DNA from: Paenibacillus thiaminolyticus
GTDB taxonomy: Bacteria; Bacillota; Bacilli; Paenibacillales; Paenibacillaceae
Assembly (NCBI RefSeq): GCF_007066085.1
Contig: NZ_CP041405.1
Coordinates: 5,611,501-5,675,500 of the forward strand
Length of the DNA: 64,000 nucleotides
Reading direction: 5' to 3'
The position numbers and the translations under genes were made by a program. Within the stretch, counting starts at the first letter, position 1. Every line of letters begins with the position of its first letter. Shown piece by piece: positions 1-8,137 of this stretch. Below the pieces are notes generated by a model. That model ran no database searches and had not been told where the DNA came from. It was given only the letters and a program-made list of their open reading frames with translations.

Positions 1-93
1 AAGGCGTCGGGCGATCTTGCTCTCGTTCGCCGCAAAGCAGAACAGTATATGGAGGCATTCCGCCGCGCGAAGGAGCAGATCGCCCGCGGATAA
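1..93 (+). CDS. 3' end of an unidentified gene
   Basis: The first base is in frame with an open frame that runs to TAA at 91-93. It encodes about 30 residues, KASGDLALVRRKAEQYMEAF then RRAKEQIARG, a charged tail likely to be helical. An intrinsic terminator follows seven bases after the stop, which supports this being a real gene end. The family cannot be told from so short a tail. Confidence 0.55.
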   Translation, partial: KASGDLALVRRKAEQYMEAFRRAKEQIARG

Positions 94-99
94 GCGAAT

Positions 100-147
100 C
101 CCCTGTCTGTCCGGTACCGTTGGAATCCGGGCGGAGAGGGGTTTTTT
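100..147 (+). terminator. Intrinsic terminator of the truncated first gene
   Basis: CCCCT at 100-104 pairs with AGGGG at 137-141, and the inner arm extends with G-U pairs to CCGG/CCGG. Six T residues follow (142-147). Confidence 0.7.
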
Positions 148-572
148 ATGTATGGCTTCGGCTCCCCATTCCCCCTCTTGGCAAGCGCCTCTCATCCGGC
201 TCAGTCATAGAACGTTCATCGCCTGGAGGCATATGGCGTCCGCCTGCCGCATACAATATGACACCCGCGATATATCAGTCTGCATGTACATACGGAAGAG
301 GGCATCAATGTGTCGGATGCGCCTCTCTTCTGTGTACTTTTTTCCTGTCACAAGATGTCCATTCGGCTTCCGGCCGCCTGTGATCAATATCATACCTGCC
401 GGCCGGCTTCCCATATAACCTGTATTCAACCACGTCATATTCAGACCGGTTACGAGATTAGCCAGCAGGAGGTCTGTCCCGCAAGACAGGCCGTCCTCAT
501 CCGATTCTGGCCCCGTCCCCTGGCGTGTTTCGCCTAGCAGCTGGAGCGGGGGAAAGGAGATGAAGCATTTCA
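148..572. other. 425-bp gap before the oxidoreductase operon
   Basis: No convincing gene is seen. A small hairpin (GGTCTGTC at 471-478 against GACAGGCC at 485-492) sits about 80 bases before the next start, with no T run. The ribosome binding site GGAAAGGAG (551-559) lies at the right end. I found no clear promoter or riboswitch. Confidence 0.4.
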
Positions 573-1589
573 ATGGTCAACCTGCCCAAAGTCAATGAGC
601 TCGGATTTTATGAAATTCGCTTGGAATCGATTGGAGGCCTGGGCGCGAATCTGGCCGGCAAAATGCTGGCCGAAGCCGGCGTCACGGGAAGCGGCTTGAA
701 TGGCGTCAGCTTTTCCTCCTACGGCTCCGAGAAGAAAGGATCTCCCGTTAAAGCGCATATCCGCTTCTGCCAGCCCGAGACCCGCATCCGGGATACGACT
801 CCTGTCGAACGGCCTCATATTGTCGGCATATTCCACGAAGCCCTTGCGAAAACGGTCCATGTCACGAACGGAATCTACCCTGACAGCCTGGTGCTGGTCA
901 ATTCCTCGTCCGATCCGGCGCGTCTGAAGGAAAAGCTTCGCCTTCCTTGCGGCACGATCGCGGTAGTCGACGCGATCGGCATCGCCTTGGAGGAAGGGAA
1001 CCGGGTCAACATGGCGATGCTGGGCGCCCTGTTCCGCCTGTGCGACTTCCTGGATGCGGAGCATATGAAGGGCGTCATCCGCAAATCGCTGGAATCGAAG
1101 TACCCGCAAGCGGTTCAGCCTGCGCTTAATACGTTCCAGCGCGGGTACGACGAGGTCGTCTTCCAGACATTCGCGCTGCCGGAAGGAGAGACTCTCCCCG
1201 GGCCGGTCCGCTGGGATACGCCGACGCTGGGGTATGAGACTCAGCCGATCGGCGGGACGGTCATCAATCCGGGCAACTCCGTGCTGAAGGATCTGAGCAT
1301 TTCCCGCGCGGGAATGATGCCGCATTTCTTCGAGGATAAATGCATTCATTGCGCCGCCTGCGACAATGTATGCCCCGACTTTTGCTTCGTCTGGGAGGAG
1401 AAGCCGGACAAAAAAGGCCGGCTCCATATGTTCCTGCAAGGAATCGATTATCAATATTGCAAGGGCTGCCTGAAGTGCGTCTACGCGTGTCCGACCGAAG
1501 CGCTGTCAAGCGAACGGGAAGAGGAAGGGTATGCGGACGCCCATCGAATGCCGCACCGGTTCGCGTTCGTGGATACAGCACAGCAGTAA
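573..1589 (+). CDS. 2-oxoacid:ferredoxin oxidoreductase, fused gamma and ferredoxin-like subunit
   Basis: This is probably the electron-transfer subunit of a pyruvate/2-oxoacid:ferredoxin oxidoreductase. Residues about 10-190 form the gamma domain (IRLESIGGLGANLAGKMLAE, then SYGSEKKGSPVKAHIRF). About residues 250-315 form a bacterial ferredoxin domain with two [4Fe-4S] motifs, CIHCAACDNVCP and CKGCLKCVYACP. In many relatives these are separate gamma and delta polypeptides; here they are one protein of 338 residues. The ATG at 573 is preceded by GGAAAGGAG, with a slightly long 13-base gap. The partner gene with alpha and beta domains follows after 145 bases, so the two proteins together make a complete enzyme that oxidatively decarboxylates a 2-oxoacid to an acyl-CoA and reduces ferredoxin. 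The exact substrate (pyruvate, 2-oxoglutarate or branched chain) cannot be told from the sequence. Confidence 0.85.
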   Translation: MVNLPKVNELGFYEIRLESIGGLGANLAGKMLAEAGVTGSGLNGVSFSSYGSEKKGSPVKAHIRFCQPETRIRDTTPVERPHIVGIFHEALAKTVHVTNGIYPDSLVLVNSSSDPARLKEKLRLPCGTIAVVDAIGIALEEGNRVNMAMLGALFRLCDFLDAEHMKGVIRKSLESKYPQAVQPALNTFQRGYDEVVFQTFALPEGETLPGPVRWDTPTLGYETQPIGGTVINPGNSVLKDLSISRAGMMPHFFEDKCIHCAACDNVCPDFCFVWEEKPDKKGRLHMFLQGIDYQYCKGCLKCVYACPTEALSSEREEEGYADAHRMPHRFAFVDTAQQ

Positions 1590-1734
1590 CCGGCAGGACG
1601 GCGTGCAGGCAGGCGATTCGCATCGGGCGCGCCTGCTTCCGCCGGAGCGGGCGGCTTCCAGAATGGCCATGCCGATGGTAGACGCTTGCTGGAGCCGCCC
1701 ACGACAGTATGAATGGTAAGGGGGAAGAGAATCC

Positions 1735-4041
1735 GTGGCAATCGAGTATGATAAGGACGCCATGCCATCCCGCGTGGAGCAGCGCATGGTATACGAATCG
1801 GGCAATGAGATGGCCGCTTATGCCGCCCATCAGATCAACTATCACATCATGGGATATTATCCGATCTCGCCGTCTACGGAGGTCGCCCAGTTCCTGGACT
1901 TAATGAAGGCGGGCGGGAAGCATGATATTAAGCTGATCCCGGCCGACGGCGAGCATGGCTCCGCCGGGATCTGCTATGGCGCGTCGACGGCCGGAGGACG
2001 GGTATTCAACGCGACGAGCGCCAACGGCTACCTGTACATGCTGGAGCAGATGCCCGTCCAATCGGGGACGCGCTTCCCGATGGTATTGAATCTGGTCTGC
2101 CGTTCGGTCTCCGGACCGCTTAACATCCACGGCGACCATTCCGATCTGTATTTCGCCCTCAACACAGGCTGGCCGATCCTGCTCTGCCGGGATCCGCAGG
2201 CTGTCTATGATATGAATATTATGGCGATTAAGCTGGCCGAGGATCCGGAGGTGCGGCTGCCGGTGATGGTCGCGTTCGACGGGTATTTCACTTCGCATCA
2301 GAAGCGGCGCGTTCAGACCTTCGCCCGCCGCGAGGACGTGCAGCGGTTCATCGGCGAGCAGCCGGTGAGGGGGTTCGCCGATACGCTGGATCGGAACCAT
2401 CCGATCACCGTCGGCCCGTATATGAACGAGCCGGATTATATCAATAACTGCTATCAGCAGTCGATGGCGATGTACAAGGCCGGAGAGGTGTTCGATCGCA
2501 TCCGCCGGGAATATGCGGAGCTGACCGGACGCGATTATCCGGTGCTCGATCTGTACCGGATGGAAGACGCGGAGGTTGCCGTCTTCCTGCTCAATTCCGC
2601 GGCCGAGATTATTAAGGACGTCGTCGATCAACTGCGGGAGCAGGGCATCAAGGCGGGCGCCGTCTCGCCGAATATGATCCGCCCGTTCCCGGCGAAGGAG
2701 ATCGCCGCCGCACTGGCCGGCGTCAAGGCGGTGACTGTCGGCGACCGCGCCGATTCGTACGGCGGCCATGGCGGCAATATGGTGAACGAGGTGAAGGCGG
2801 CGCTCTTCACGCACGGCAACCGCGATACGCTCGTCATCAGCCGCATTTACGGCCTGGGCGGCAAAGATTTCTATGCCGAGGACGGGCAGGCGATGTTCCA
2901 ATGCGCGATGGACGCGGCTGCGGCCGGCGCGGTCGCGCAGCCATTCGATTATATCGGCCATACGCCGGGCGACCCGGACGCCGCGCCGAAGCGCGTGCTG
3001 GAGCCGATGAAGTATGAGGAGTTGAATTCCGGCCTCATTACGGTGAAGCAGGATGAGGAGACGCGCAAGCTGAACGTACGGATTCCGCCGCTGCGGCAGC
3101 TGACGAAGAAGCCGAAGCGGATTGCGCCGGGTCACGGGGCATGTCCGGGCTGCGGCATCTTTTCGGGGCTGGAGCTCTTTTTCAAAGGGATCGAAGGGGA
3201 CATTGTCGCTCTCTTCCATACCGGCTGCGCGATGGTCGTAACGACGGGCTATCCGTATTCCTCGCATAAAGCGACCTATATTCATAACCTGTTCCAGAAC
3301 GGGGCTGCTACGCTGTCCGGGGTCGTCGAGATGTTCTGGGAGCGCAAGCGCCGCGGCGAGCTGGACGAATTGAATCTGCCGGACGACTTCACGTTCGTCA
3401 TGATCACCGGGGACGGCGGTATGGATATCGGCATGGGGCCGGCCATCGGAGCCGCGCTGCGCAATCATAAAATGATCATTCTCGAATATGACAATGAAGG
3501 CTACATGAATACCGGAGCCCAGCTGTCCTATTCGACGCCGATCGGGCACCGGACCTCTACCTCCAATGTCGGCAAGGCGCAGACGGGGAAGATGTTCCAC
3601 CACAAAGATACGGCGCAAATTATGGCCGCGACCCATATTCCTTATGTGTTCACGGGAAGCGAGGCTTTCCCTCAGGACCTGCTGAAGAAAGCGGCCAAAG
3701 CCCAGTGGTACGCCCGCAACGAAGGGCTCGTGTACGGGAAGATTCTCATTACGTGCCCGCTCAACTGGCTGTCCGAGGATCGGATGGGCGCGCAGATCGT
3801 CCAGGCGGCCGTCGATTCCTGCTTCTTCCCGTTGTATGAAGTGGAGCGGGGCGTCACGACGCTTACGTACGACCCGGAGGAGAAGAACAAAAAAATTCCG
3901 CTCCTCGACTGGCTCACGATGATGGGCAAGACGAAGCATCTGGCGAAGCCGGAGAACGAGGAGCTGCTGGGCGTGTTCGAGCGGGAGGTCGAACGGCGCT
4001 GGAGCGTGCTGCGGGCGAAGCATGCGCATCCTGATTTGTAA
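1735..4041 (+). CDS. 2-oxoacid:ferredoxin oxidoreductase, fused alpha-beta subunit (TPP enzyme)
   Basis: The catalytic partner of the preceding gene, 768 residues. The N-terminal half is the alpha (pyrimidine-binding) region: GYYPISPSTEVAQFLD near residue 41, then the CoA/transketolase-C-like region to about 400. The C-terminal third is the beta, TPP-binding domain: GHGACPGCGIFSGLE near 465, HTGCAMVVTTGYPYSS, the Mg-TPP motif GDGGMDIGMG and YDNEGYMNTGAQLSYSTP. The start is GTG at 1735, supported by AAGGGGGAAGAG just upstream; no ATG fits better. Fusing alpha with beta and gamma with delta compresses the usual four-gene enzyme into two genes. A hairpin follows the stop. The protein is expected in the cytoplasm and may be oxygen sensitive like other family members (inference). 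Confidence 0.88.
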   Translation: MAIEYDKDAMPSRVEQRMVYESGNEMAAYAAHQINYHIMGYYPISPSTEVAQFLDLMKAGGKHDIKLIPADGEHGSAGICYGASTAGGRVFNATSANGYLYMLEQMPVQSGTRFPMVLNLVCRSVSGPLNIHGDHSDLYFALNTGWPILLCRDPQAVYDMNIMAIKLAEDPEVRLPVMVAFDGYFTSHQKRRVQTFARREDVQRFIGEQPVRGFADTLDRNHPITVGPYMNEPDYINNCYQQSMAMYKAGEVFDRIRREYAELTGRDYPVLDLYRMEDAEVAVFLLNSAAEIIKDVVDQLREQGIKAGAVSPNMIRPFPAKEIAAALAGVKAVTVGDRADSYGGHGGNMVNEVKAALFTHGNRDTLVISRIYGLGGKDFYAEDGQAMFQCAMDAAAAGAVAQPFDYIGHTPGDPDAAPKRVLEPMKYEELNSGLITVKQDEETRKLNVRIPPLRQLTKKPKRIAPGHGACPGCGIFSGLELFFKGIEGDIVALFHTGCAMVVTTGYPYSSHKATYIHNLFQNGAATLSGVVEMFWERKRRGELDELNLPDDFTFVMITGDGGMDIGMGPAIGAALRNHKMIILEYDNEGYMNTGAQLSYSTPIGHRTSTSNVGKAQTGKMFHHKDTAQIMAATHIPYVFTGSEAFPQDLLKKAAKAQWYARNEGLVYGKILITCPLNWLSEDRMGAQIVQAAVDSCFFPLYEVERGVTTLTYDPEEKNKKIPLLDWLTMMGKTKHLAKPENEELLGVFEREVERRWSVLRAKHAHPDL

Positions 4042-4085
4042 GCAGGAAGAAGGTTAGGTTGGGCGACAGAAATATAGATACAGAG

Positions 4086-4120
4086 ACAGGGCGGGCTTCC
4101 GGAAGGAGGCTTCGCCCTGT
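4086..4120 (+). terminator. Hairpin after the oxidoreductase operon
   Basis: ACAGGGCG (4086-4093) and CGCCCTGT (4113-4120) form a perfect 8-bp stem. No T run follows, so termination is only likely. Confidence 0.4.
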
Positions 4121-4254
4121 TGCGGTTGGTCCGCCTTTCCCGTTCAGAAGGGCGGAGGCCTCTCTTGGTTCGGGGAGACCCGTTCCTTTTCCTCCCGTCT
4201 TCGTTCAGCTATACTGGAGAGGATGAAGAATACGTGAGGGGGGCCGATGCAAAA

Positions 4255-5043
4255 ATGAAGATGGACATGTTGGATGCGGACGGCCAAGCCCATGCCGCCG
4301 AGCTGGCAGACCGGCTGGGCCGCAGCCGTTATACTGTATTTTTTGGCGGGGCCGGGACTTCGACGGAGAGCGGAATCCCTGATTTTCGCTCTGACCGGGG
4401 GCTGTTCTCGGCAGGAGAAGCGGAAGCGTTCGCGTATCCGCCGGAAATGATATTAAGCCGCTCCTTCTTTGAGCGGGATCCGGTGACCTTTTACCGCTAT
4501 TACCGGGCGAAGATGCTGCACCCCGGCGCAGAGCCGAACGGCGCGCACCGGACGCTGGCCAAGCTGGAAGAGGACGGGATCGTCAAGGCGGTCGTCACGC
4601 AAAATATTGACGGGCTTCACCAAGCGGCAGGCAGCCGCGAGGTGCTCGAGCTGCACGGTTCGGTGCACCGGAACCGCTGCATGGCATGCGGGGCGGAGCA
4701 TGATCTCCCCCTCGTCGCGGAGAGCCAGGATCCGATTCCGCATTGTCCGGGCTGCGGGGGCATGGTGAAGCCGGATGTGGTGTTGTATGAAGAGGCGCTG
4801 GATGAAGAGGTTATCAACCGCGCCGTGGAGCATATCCGGCGGGCCGACCTGCTGATCGTGGGCGGCACCTCGCTGAATGTCATGCCGGCGGCCAGCTTCG
4901 TCCGGCTCGCCTCCGGGGCGGATATCGTCATTGCGAACCGGACGCCGACGAGCATGGACTATCGCGCGGCCGCCGTGTACCGGGAGCCGATGGGTGCGTT
5001 GTTCGAGGCCGCATACGACATCCTGTCTCAACGAAAGGGGTAA
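4255..5043 (+). CDS. Sirtuin-type NAD-dependent protein deacylase (CobB/SrtN family)
   Basis: This enzyme removes acyl groups from lysines using NAD+. Of its 262 residues, GAGTSTESGIPDFRS (33-46) is the NAD-binding signature, QNIDGLH (116-122) follows, and H134 in ELHGSV is the expected catalytic histidine. Four cysteines (C142, C145, C164, C167) make the structural zinc site. The open frame extends upstream to 4120, but the ATG at 4255 is preceded by a GAGGGGGG stretch and gives the usual family length; ATGs at 4261 and 4267 are alternatives. The next gene begins 6 bases after this stop, so the two are probably co-transcribed. An obvious idea is regulation of acyl-CoA-linked metabolism such as the upstream oxidoreductase, but that is inference from position only. 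Confidence 0.9.
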   Translation: MKMDMLDADGQAHAAELADRLGRSRYTVFFGGAGTSTESGIPDFRSDRGLFSAGEAEAFAYPPEMILSRSFFERDPVTFYRYYRAKMLHPGAEPNGAHRTLAKLEEDGIVKAVVTQNIDGLHQAAGSREVLELHGSVHRNRCMACGAEHDLPLVAESQDPIPHCPGCGGMVKPDVVLYEEALDEEVINRAVEHIRRADLLIVGGTSLNVMPAASFVRLASGADIVIANRTPTSMDYRAAAVYREPMGALFEAAYDILSQRKG

Positions 5044-5049
5044 GGCATC

Positions 5050-6540
5050 ATGTGGATGATGGGAATCGACCTGGGCACGACGAACCGCAAGGTCGGCCTA
5101 TATGAAGATAACGGACGGCTTGTCGCCAAGACGAGCCGTCCGACCTTGACGGAGGACAGCGGGGAAGGCTATGTCGTCTATCAGCCGGAGGCGATGTGGA
5201 ACGATGTCGCCGAGATGATTCGCGAGCTGACGGACGTGCATGCGGACAAGCCGGTATCCTACATCGGCATCACGAGCATGGCGGAGAGCGGTCTGCTCGT
5301 CAACCGGCGCACCGGGGAGGTACAATCCCCGCTGCTGCCTTGGTTCGAGACATGCTCGGCGCCGCAAGCGGAGCGCATCCGGAAGGAGGGCACCCCGTTG
5401 GAGCTGTTCCAGCGGACCGGGCTGCATCTGTCGTTCAAGCACGGTCTCGCGAAGCTGCTCTGGCTTCAGGACCGGGACCCGGCGATGCTGCAGGACGCGG
5501 TCTGGCTGTCCGTCTCCGGCTATGTCGCTTACCGGCTGGCCGGGGCGATGGCCTTCGATCCGTCGCTCGCCACGCGCACCTTCGCCTACGATATGCGGCA
5601 GAATAGCTGGGACGAGCACTGGATTCGCGGCTTCGGCCTCGATCCGGCGATCTTCCCGGACGTGCTGCCGAGCGGCGCGACGCTCGGAACGGTCCATCCG
5701 GATCTGGCTGACCGGCTCGGGCTGAGCGGCGGCACGAAGGTCGCCATCGGCGGGCATGACCATGTCTGTGCGGCGCTGGCGGTAGGAGCCATCGAGCCGG
5801 GCGATGTGTATGTCTCGATGGGGACGGCCGAGACCCTGGTCGGCACGATGGCGATGCAGCCGCTCGGCCAGGCGGAGTTCGAGACCGGCCTCTCGTACGG
5901 CTGTCACGTCGTGCCGGGCTGCGGCTTCTGGATGGGCGGCAACGCCTCCTCCGGCGGGGCGGTCGAATGGATTCGCCGTCTGCTGGCTGATGAGGCGCTT
6001 GCCTATGAGCAGATTCAGGAGCTGACCGCCGGCATTAACGACGGGCCGGGCGAAGTCATGTTCTTCCCGTATTTGTCGGGCAGCGGAGCGCCGCATCCGA
6101 ATTCGAAGACGAGGGCGGCCTTCATCGGCCTGGAGAAATCGCACGGCAAGGCGGAGCTGCTGCGGGCCGTGCTGGAAGGGACCGCCTATCAGCTCGAAAT
6201 GATCCGGCAGAGCGCCGAGCGCACATCTGCCCATCCGATTCGGCGGATGAACGCGGTCGGCGGCGGCACGCAGCTGCCGGCCTGGCTGCAGATGAAGGCG
6301 GACATCGCGCACAGCACGCTGCTCGTGCCGCCGATTGAGGAAGCGACGATGCTGGGGGCGGCCTGCGCGGCGGCGCTGGGCGGCGGTCACTTCGGGAGCG
6401 CGGCCGAGGTGCGCCAGGCGCTGCAGAGCCGCGGCTTGAAGGCGTACGAGCCGGACGCTGAGCGGCATGAGCGGTACCGTCAGGCCTATGAAGGGTTGTA
6501 TGTGCCGATGGCGGCGCATTTGCGCAGTCTGAATAGATAA
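5050..6540 (+). CDS. FGGY-family carbohydrate kinase (gluconate/xylulose kinase-like)
   Basis: An ATP-dependent sugar or sugar-acid kinase of 496 residues. The N-terminal phosphate-binding loop reads GIDLGTTNRKVGLY (5-18). GGHDHVCAALAVGAI (about 236-250) and the C-terminal FGGY segment NAVGGGTQLPAWLQMKADI (about 400-418) are typical of the family. GAAADG-type residues are replaced by SMGTAETLVG near residue 257. The start lies directly behind GAAAGGGG and 6 bases from the sirtuin stop. A strong terminator follows. Family members act on gluconate, xylulose, ribulose, glycerol and others; gluconokinase is the closest general resemblance, but the substrate is not decided by the sequence. No transporter or dehydrogenase gene is adjacent to help. 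Confidence 0.85.
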   Translation: MWMMGIDLGTTNRKVGLYEDNGRLVAKTSRPTLTEDSGEGYVVYQPEAMWNDVAEMIRELTDVHADKPVSYIGITSMAESGLLVNRRTGEVQSPLLPWFETCSAPQAERIRKEGTPLELFQRTGLHLSFKHGLAKLLWLQDRDPAMLQDAVWLSVSGYVAYRLAGAMAFDPSLATRTFAYDMRQNSWDEHWIRGFGLDPAIFPDVLPSGATLGTVHPDLADRLGLSGGTKVAIGGHDHVCAALAVGAIEPGDVYVSMGTAETLVGTMAMQPLGQAEFETGLSYGCHVVPGCGFWMGGNASSGGAVEWIRRLLADEALAYEQIQELTAGINDGPGEVMFFPYLSGSGAPHPNSKTRAAFIGLEKSHGKAELLRAVLEGTAYQLEMIRQSAERTSAHPIRRMNAVGGGTQLPAWLQMKADIAHSTLLVPPIEEATMLGAACAAALGGGHFGSAAEVRQALQSRGLKAYEPDAERHERYRQAYEGLYVPMAAHLRSLNR

Positions 6541-6557
6541 TGCGTTATGGAACGAGA

Positions 6558-6602
6558 GCCGCAGCCGCGGAGGATGATTTTGCCGCGGGCTGCGGCGTTT
6601 TT
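6558..6602 (+). terminator. Intrinsic terminator after the FGGY kinase
   Basis: GCCGCAGCCGCGG (6558-6570) pairs with CCGCGGGCTGCGGC (one bulge), and TTTTT follows. Confidence 0.85.
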
Positions 6603-6888
6603 GCGCGTGGACAAGCGTTGGGGAGCAGGCCAGGCTTGGGAGAAGGTTCGATGCGGGATCTGAACGGGAGGATGGAAGGTACGGGATTGGAGATTAGGTG
6701 TGCGGCAGACAAGTCTTTTTATTACATTCTCCTCCTCAGTCAGGCAAGCAGGCACAGGGTTGCCGCTTTTTGCATGACTATCCCCTCTGGTCAGGGGCCG
6801 CGAGTTGGCCAGTGGATTCCTGACGGAGCGGGGGAGTGAGGATGGAACGCAGGGGGAAGGCAGTTCAAGCAGGGGCACGGGGAACATG
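6603..6888. other. Gap between kinase and AraC-type gene
   Basis: Open frames here have no ribosome binding site and no recognisable product. Nothing else is seen. Confidence 0.4.
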
Positions 6889-6936
6889 GTGTCTGGGACA
6901 AGTGGAGCCGACGGCTTACGGCTTGTCCCTGGACAC
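6889..6936 (-). terminator. Long hairpin just beyond the AraC-type gene
   Basis: GTGTC plus GGGACAAG on the left pair with CTTGTCCC plus GACAC on the right, with a one-base bulge. The structure begins 10 bases after the stop of the minus-strand regulator, so it is placed as a terminator or a 3' stabiliser. It lacks a T run. Confidence 0.4.
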
Positions 6937-6945
6937 TGACGGAGC

Positions 6946-7896
6946 CTACCCCCGCGAGCTGTTCCCGGAGTCTCCCGGCGGGGAGAACTTGGACCGGTAC
7001 GCCGTTGGCGATTGGTCATAGAAGCGGCGGAACTGCCGGGAGAAATAGAGCGCATCCGGGATGCCGACGGAGGCGGCAATCTGTTCGATAGTCAGATCCG
7101 CGCGCTCGCGCAGAAGCTGGCGGCCTTTGTCGATCCGCAGCTTCAGCAGGTAGGTCACCGGCGTCATCTCGGTCACGCGCTTGAAGATGCGGGACAGATA
7201 CGCCCGGCTGTAGCCGAGGCTGTCCGCGATCTGCTCGATGGACAGCGGATAGGCGTATTGGGTGGACATCATGTGAATCATCTGCCGCACGGTATGCTCG
7301 ATCTCGGACTCGGGCTTCAGCCGCTGCCCGGCTTCAGGTCCGGCCTGGCGGTCCGCATAAGCCGACAGGATGAGATGGAGGCAGCCGAGGGCCGTCAGAT
7401 GGGCGGAGGGCCGCCGCAGCTGGAACGACGCGCGGATGCGCTCCATCCATTCCGGCGCCTCCGAGTCAGGCCCGGCATGGACGATCGGATTCGCGGAGGC
7501 GAACCCGGCGGCGCTCACCAGATCGGCCGCCCCTTCTCCCTGGAACGCAATCCAGCGGTAGTGCCAGGGCTTATCCGCATCGGAAGCGTAGCTGATGAGG
7601 CGGTTCGGCGTGATGAGGAAGGCGTCGCCCGGTCCCAGCTCGTACGTAACGCCTTCGCTCGTGAACGTTCCGTACCCGCCCATTACGTGATGAAGCAAAT
7701 AGTAATCGACCAGCTTCGGGCCGAGCTTATGAGACGGCCGGGTCTGGCTCTCGCCGGAAAACAAAACATGAAGGCCTCCGCAACCGGCTAACATCGGGTT
7801 AGAGGCGACGGTGTATGTCTCTGGCGCGGCCGCTCCCGTCACCTCCGCGGCGGAGACCGGTTGACCCGATCGGTCTGGGGCAGCATGGTCTGTCAT
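6946..7896 (-). CDS. AraC-family transcriptional regulator, probable activator of the gal operon
   Basis: A 316-residue regulator. The N-terminal half is a cupin-type sugar-sensing domain (YLLHHVMGGYGTFTSEG, then YELGPGDAFLITPN). The C-terminal 100 residues hold two AraC helix-turn-helix motifs, ending LSIEQIADSLGYSRAYLSRI and LTIEQIAASVGIPDALYFSR followed by FRRFYDQSPTAYR. The open frame extends to 8022, but the ATG at 7896 has AAGGAGGA six bases before it and is preferred. It is transcribed away from galK-galE-galT with about 240 bases between the starts. Regulators of this layout (MsmR/RafR-like) usually activate a neighbouring sugar operon when an alpha-galactoside or galactose is present. 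The link to galactose here is inferred from position. Confidence 0.85.
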   Translation of the reverse strand: MTDHAAPDRSGQPVSAAEVTGAAAPETYTVASNPMLAGCGGLHVLFSGESQTRPSHKLGPKLVDYYLLHHVMGGYGTFTSEGVTYELGPGDAFLITPNRLISYASDADKPWHYRWIAFQGEGAADLVSAAGFASANPIVHAGPDSEAPEWMERIRASFQLRRPSAHLTALGCLHLILSAYADRQAGPEAGQRLKPESEIEHTVRQMIHMMSTQYAYPLSIEQIADSLGYSRAYLSRIFKRVTEMTPVTYLLKLRIDKGRQLLRERADLTIEQIAASVGIPDALYFSRQFRRFYDQSPTAYRSKFSPPGDSGNSSRG

Positions 7897-8137
7897 GACA
7901 TGTCCTCCTTCTTGAAGTTCATCCAACCTTCTCGGCGCTGACAACCAACCTTTGTGAACACGTGCTATAAGCATTATATCACAGTCCATGATGGAGGTCA
8001 TATTTATCCATATCATGCGCACATCATTATATTACATGCCCGGCTCGGATTGAGTATGCTTGTAACAGAACGGCATATTGTCCACAAGCGAAGCAAAACG
8101 CAAATAAAAATGCAAACATATGGAGGAGGTCGTCGTC
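7897..8137. promoter_or_regulatory. Divergent control region between the AraC-type gene and galK
   Basis: A plausible plus-strand promoter is TTGTGA (7952-7957), a 17-bp spacer and TATATC (7975-7980). A second possibility is TTGAGT (about 8050) with CATATT. The galK ribosome binding site GGAGGAGG lies at 8122-8130. I could not see a clear direct repeat of the AraC-operator type. Confidence 0.35.

Noticed and set aside
1900..4029. 709-codon minus-strand frame
   Set aside because: Shadow of the alpha-beta oxidoreductase gene; Arg/His/Leu-rich composition typical of antisense frames in GC-rich DNA.
6540..7079. Short frames between the FGGY kinase and the AraC-type gene
   Set aside because: No start signals, biased composition from GC-rich DNA, and overlap with terminator or the regulator gene.
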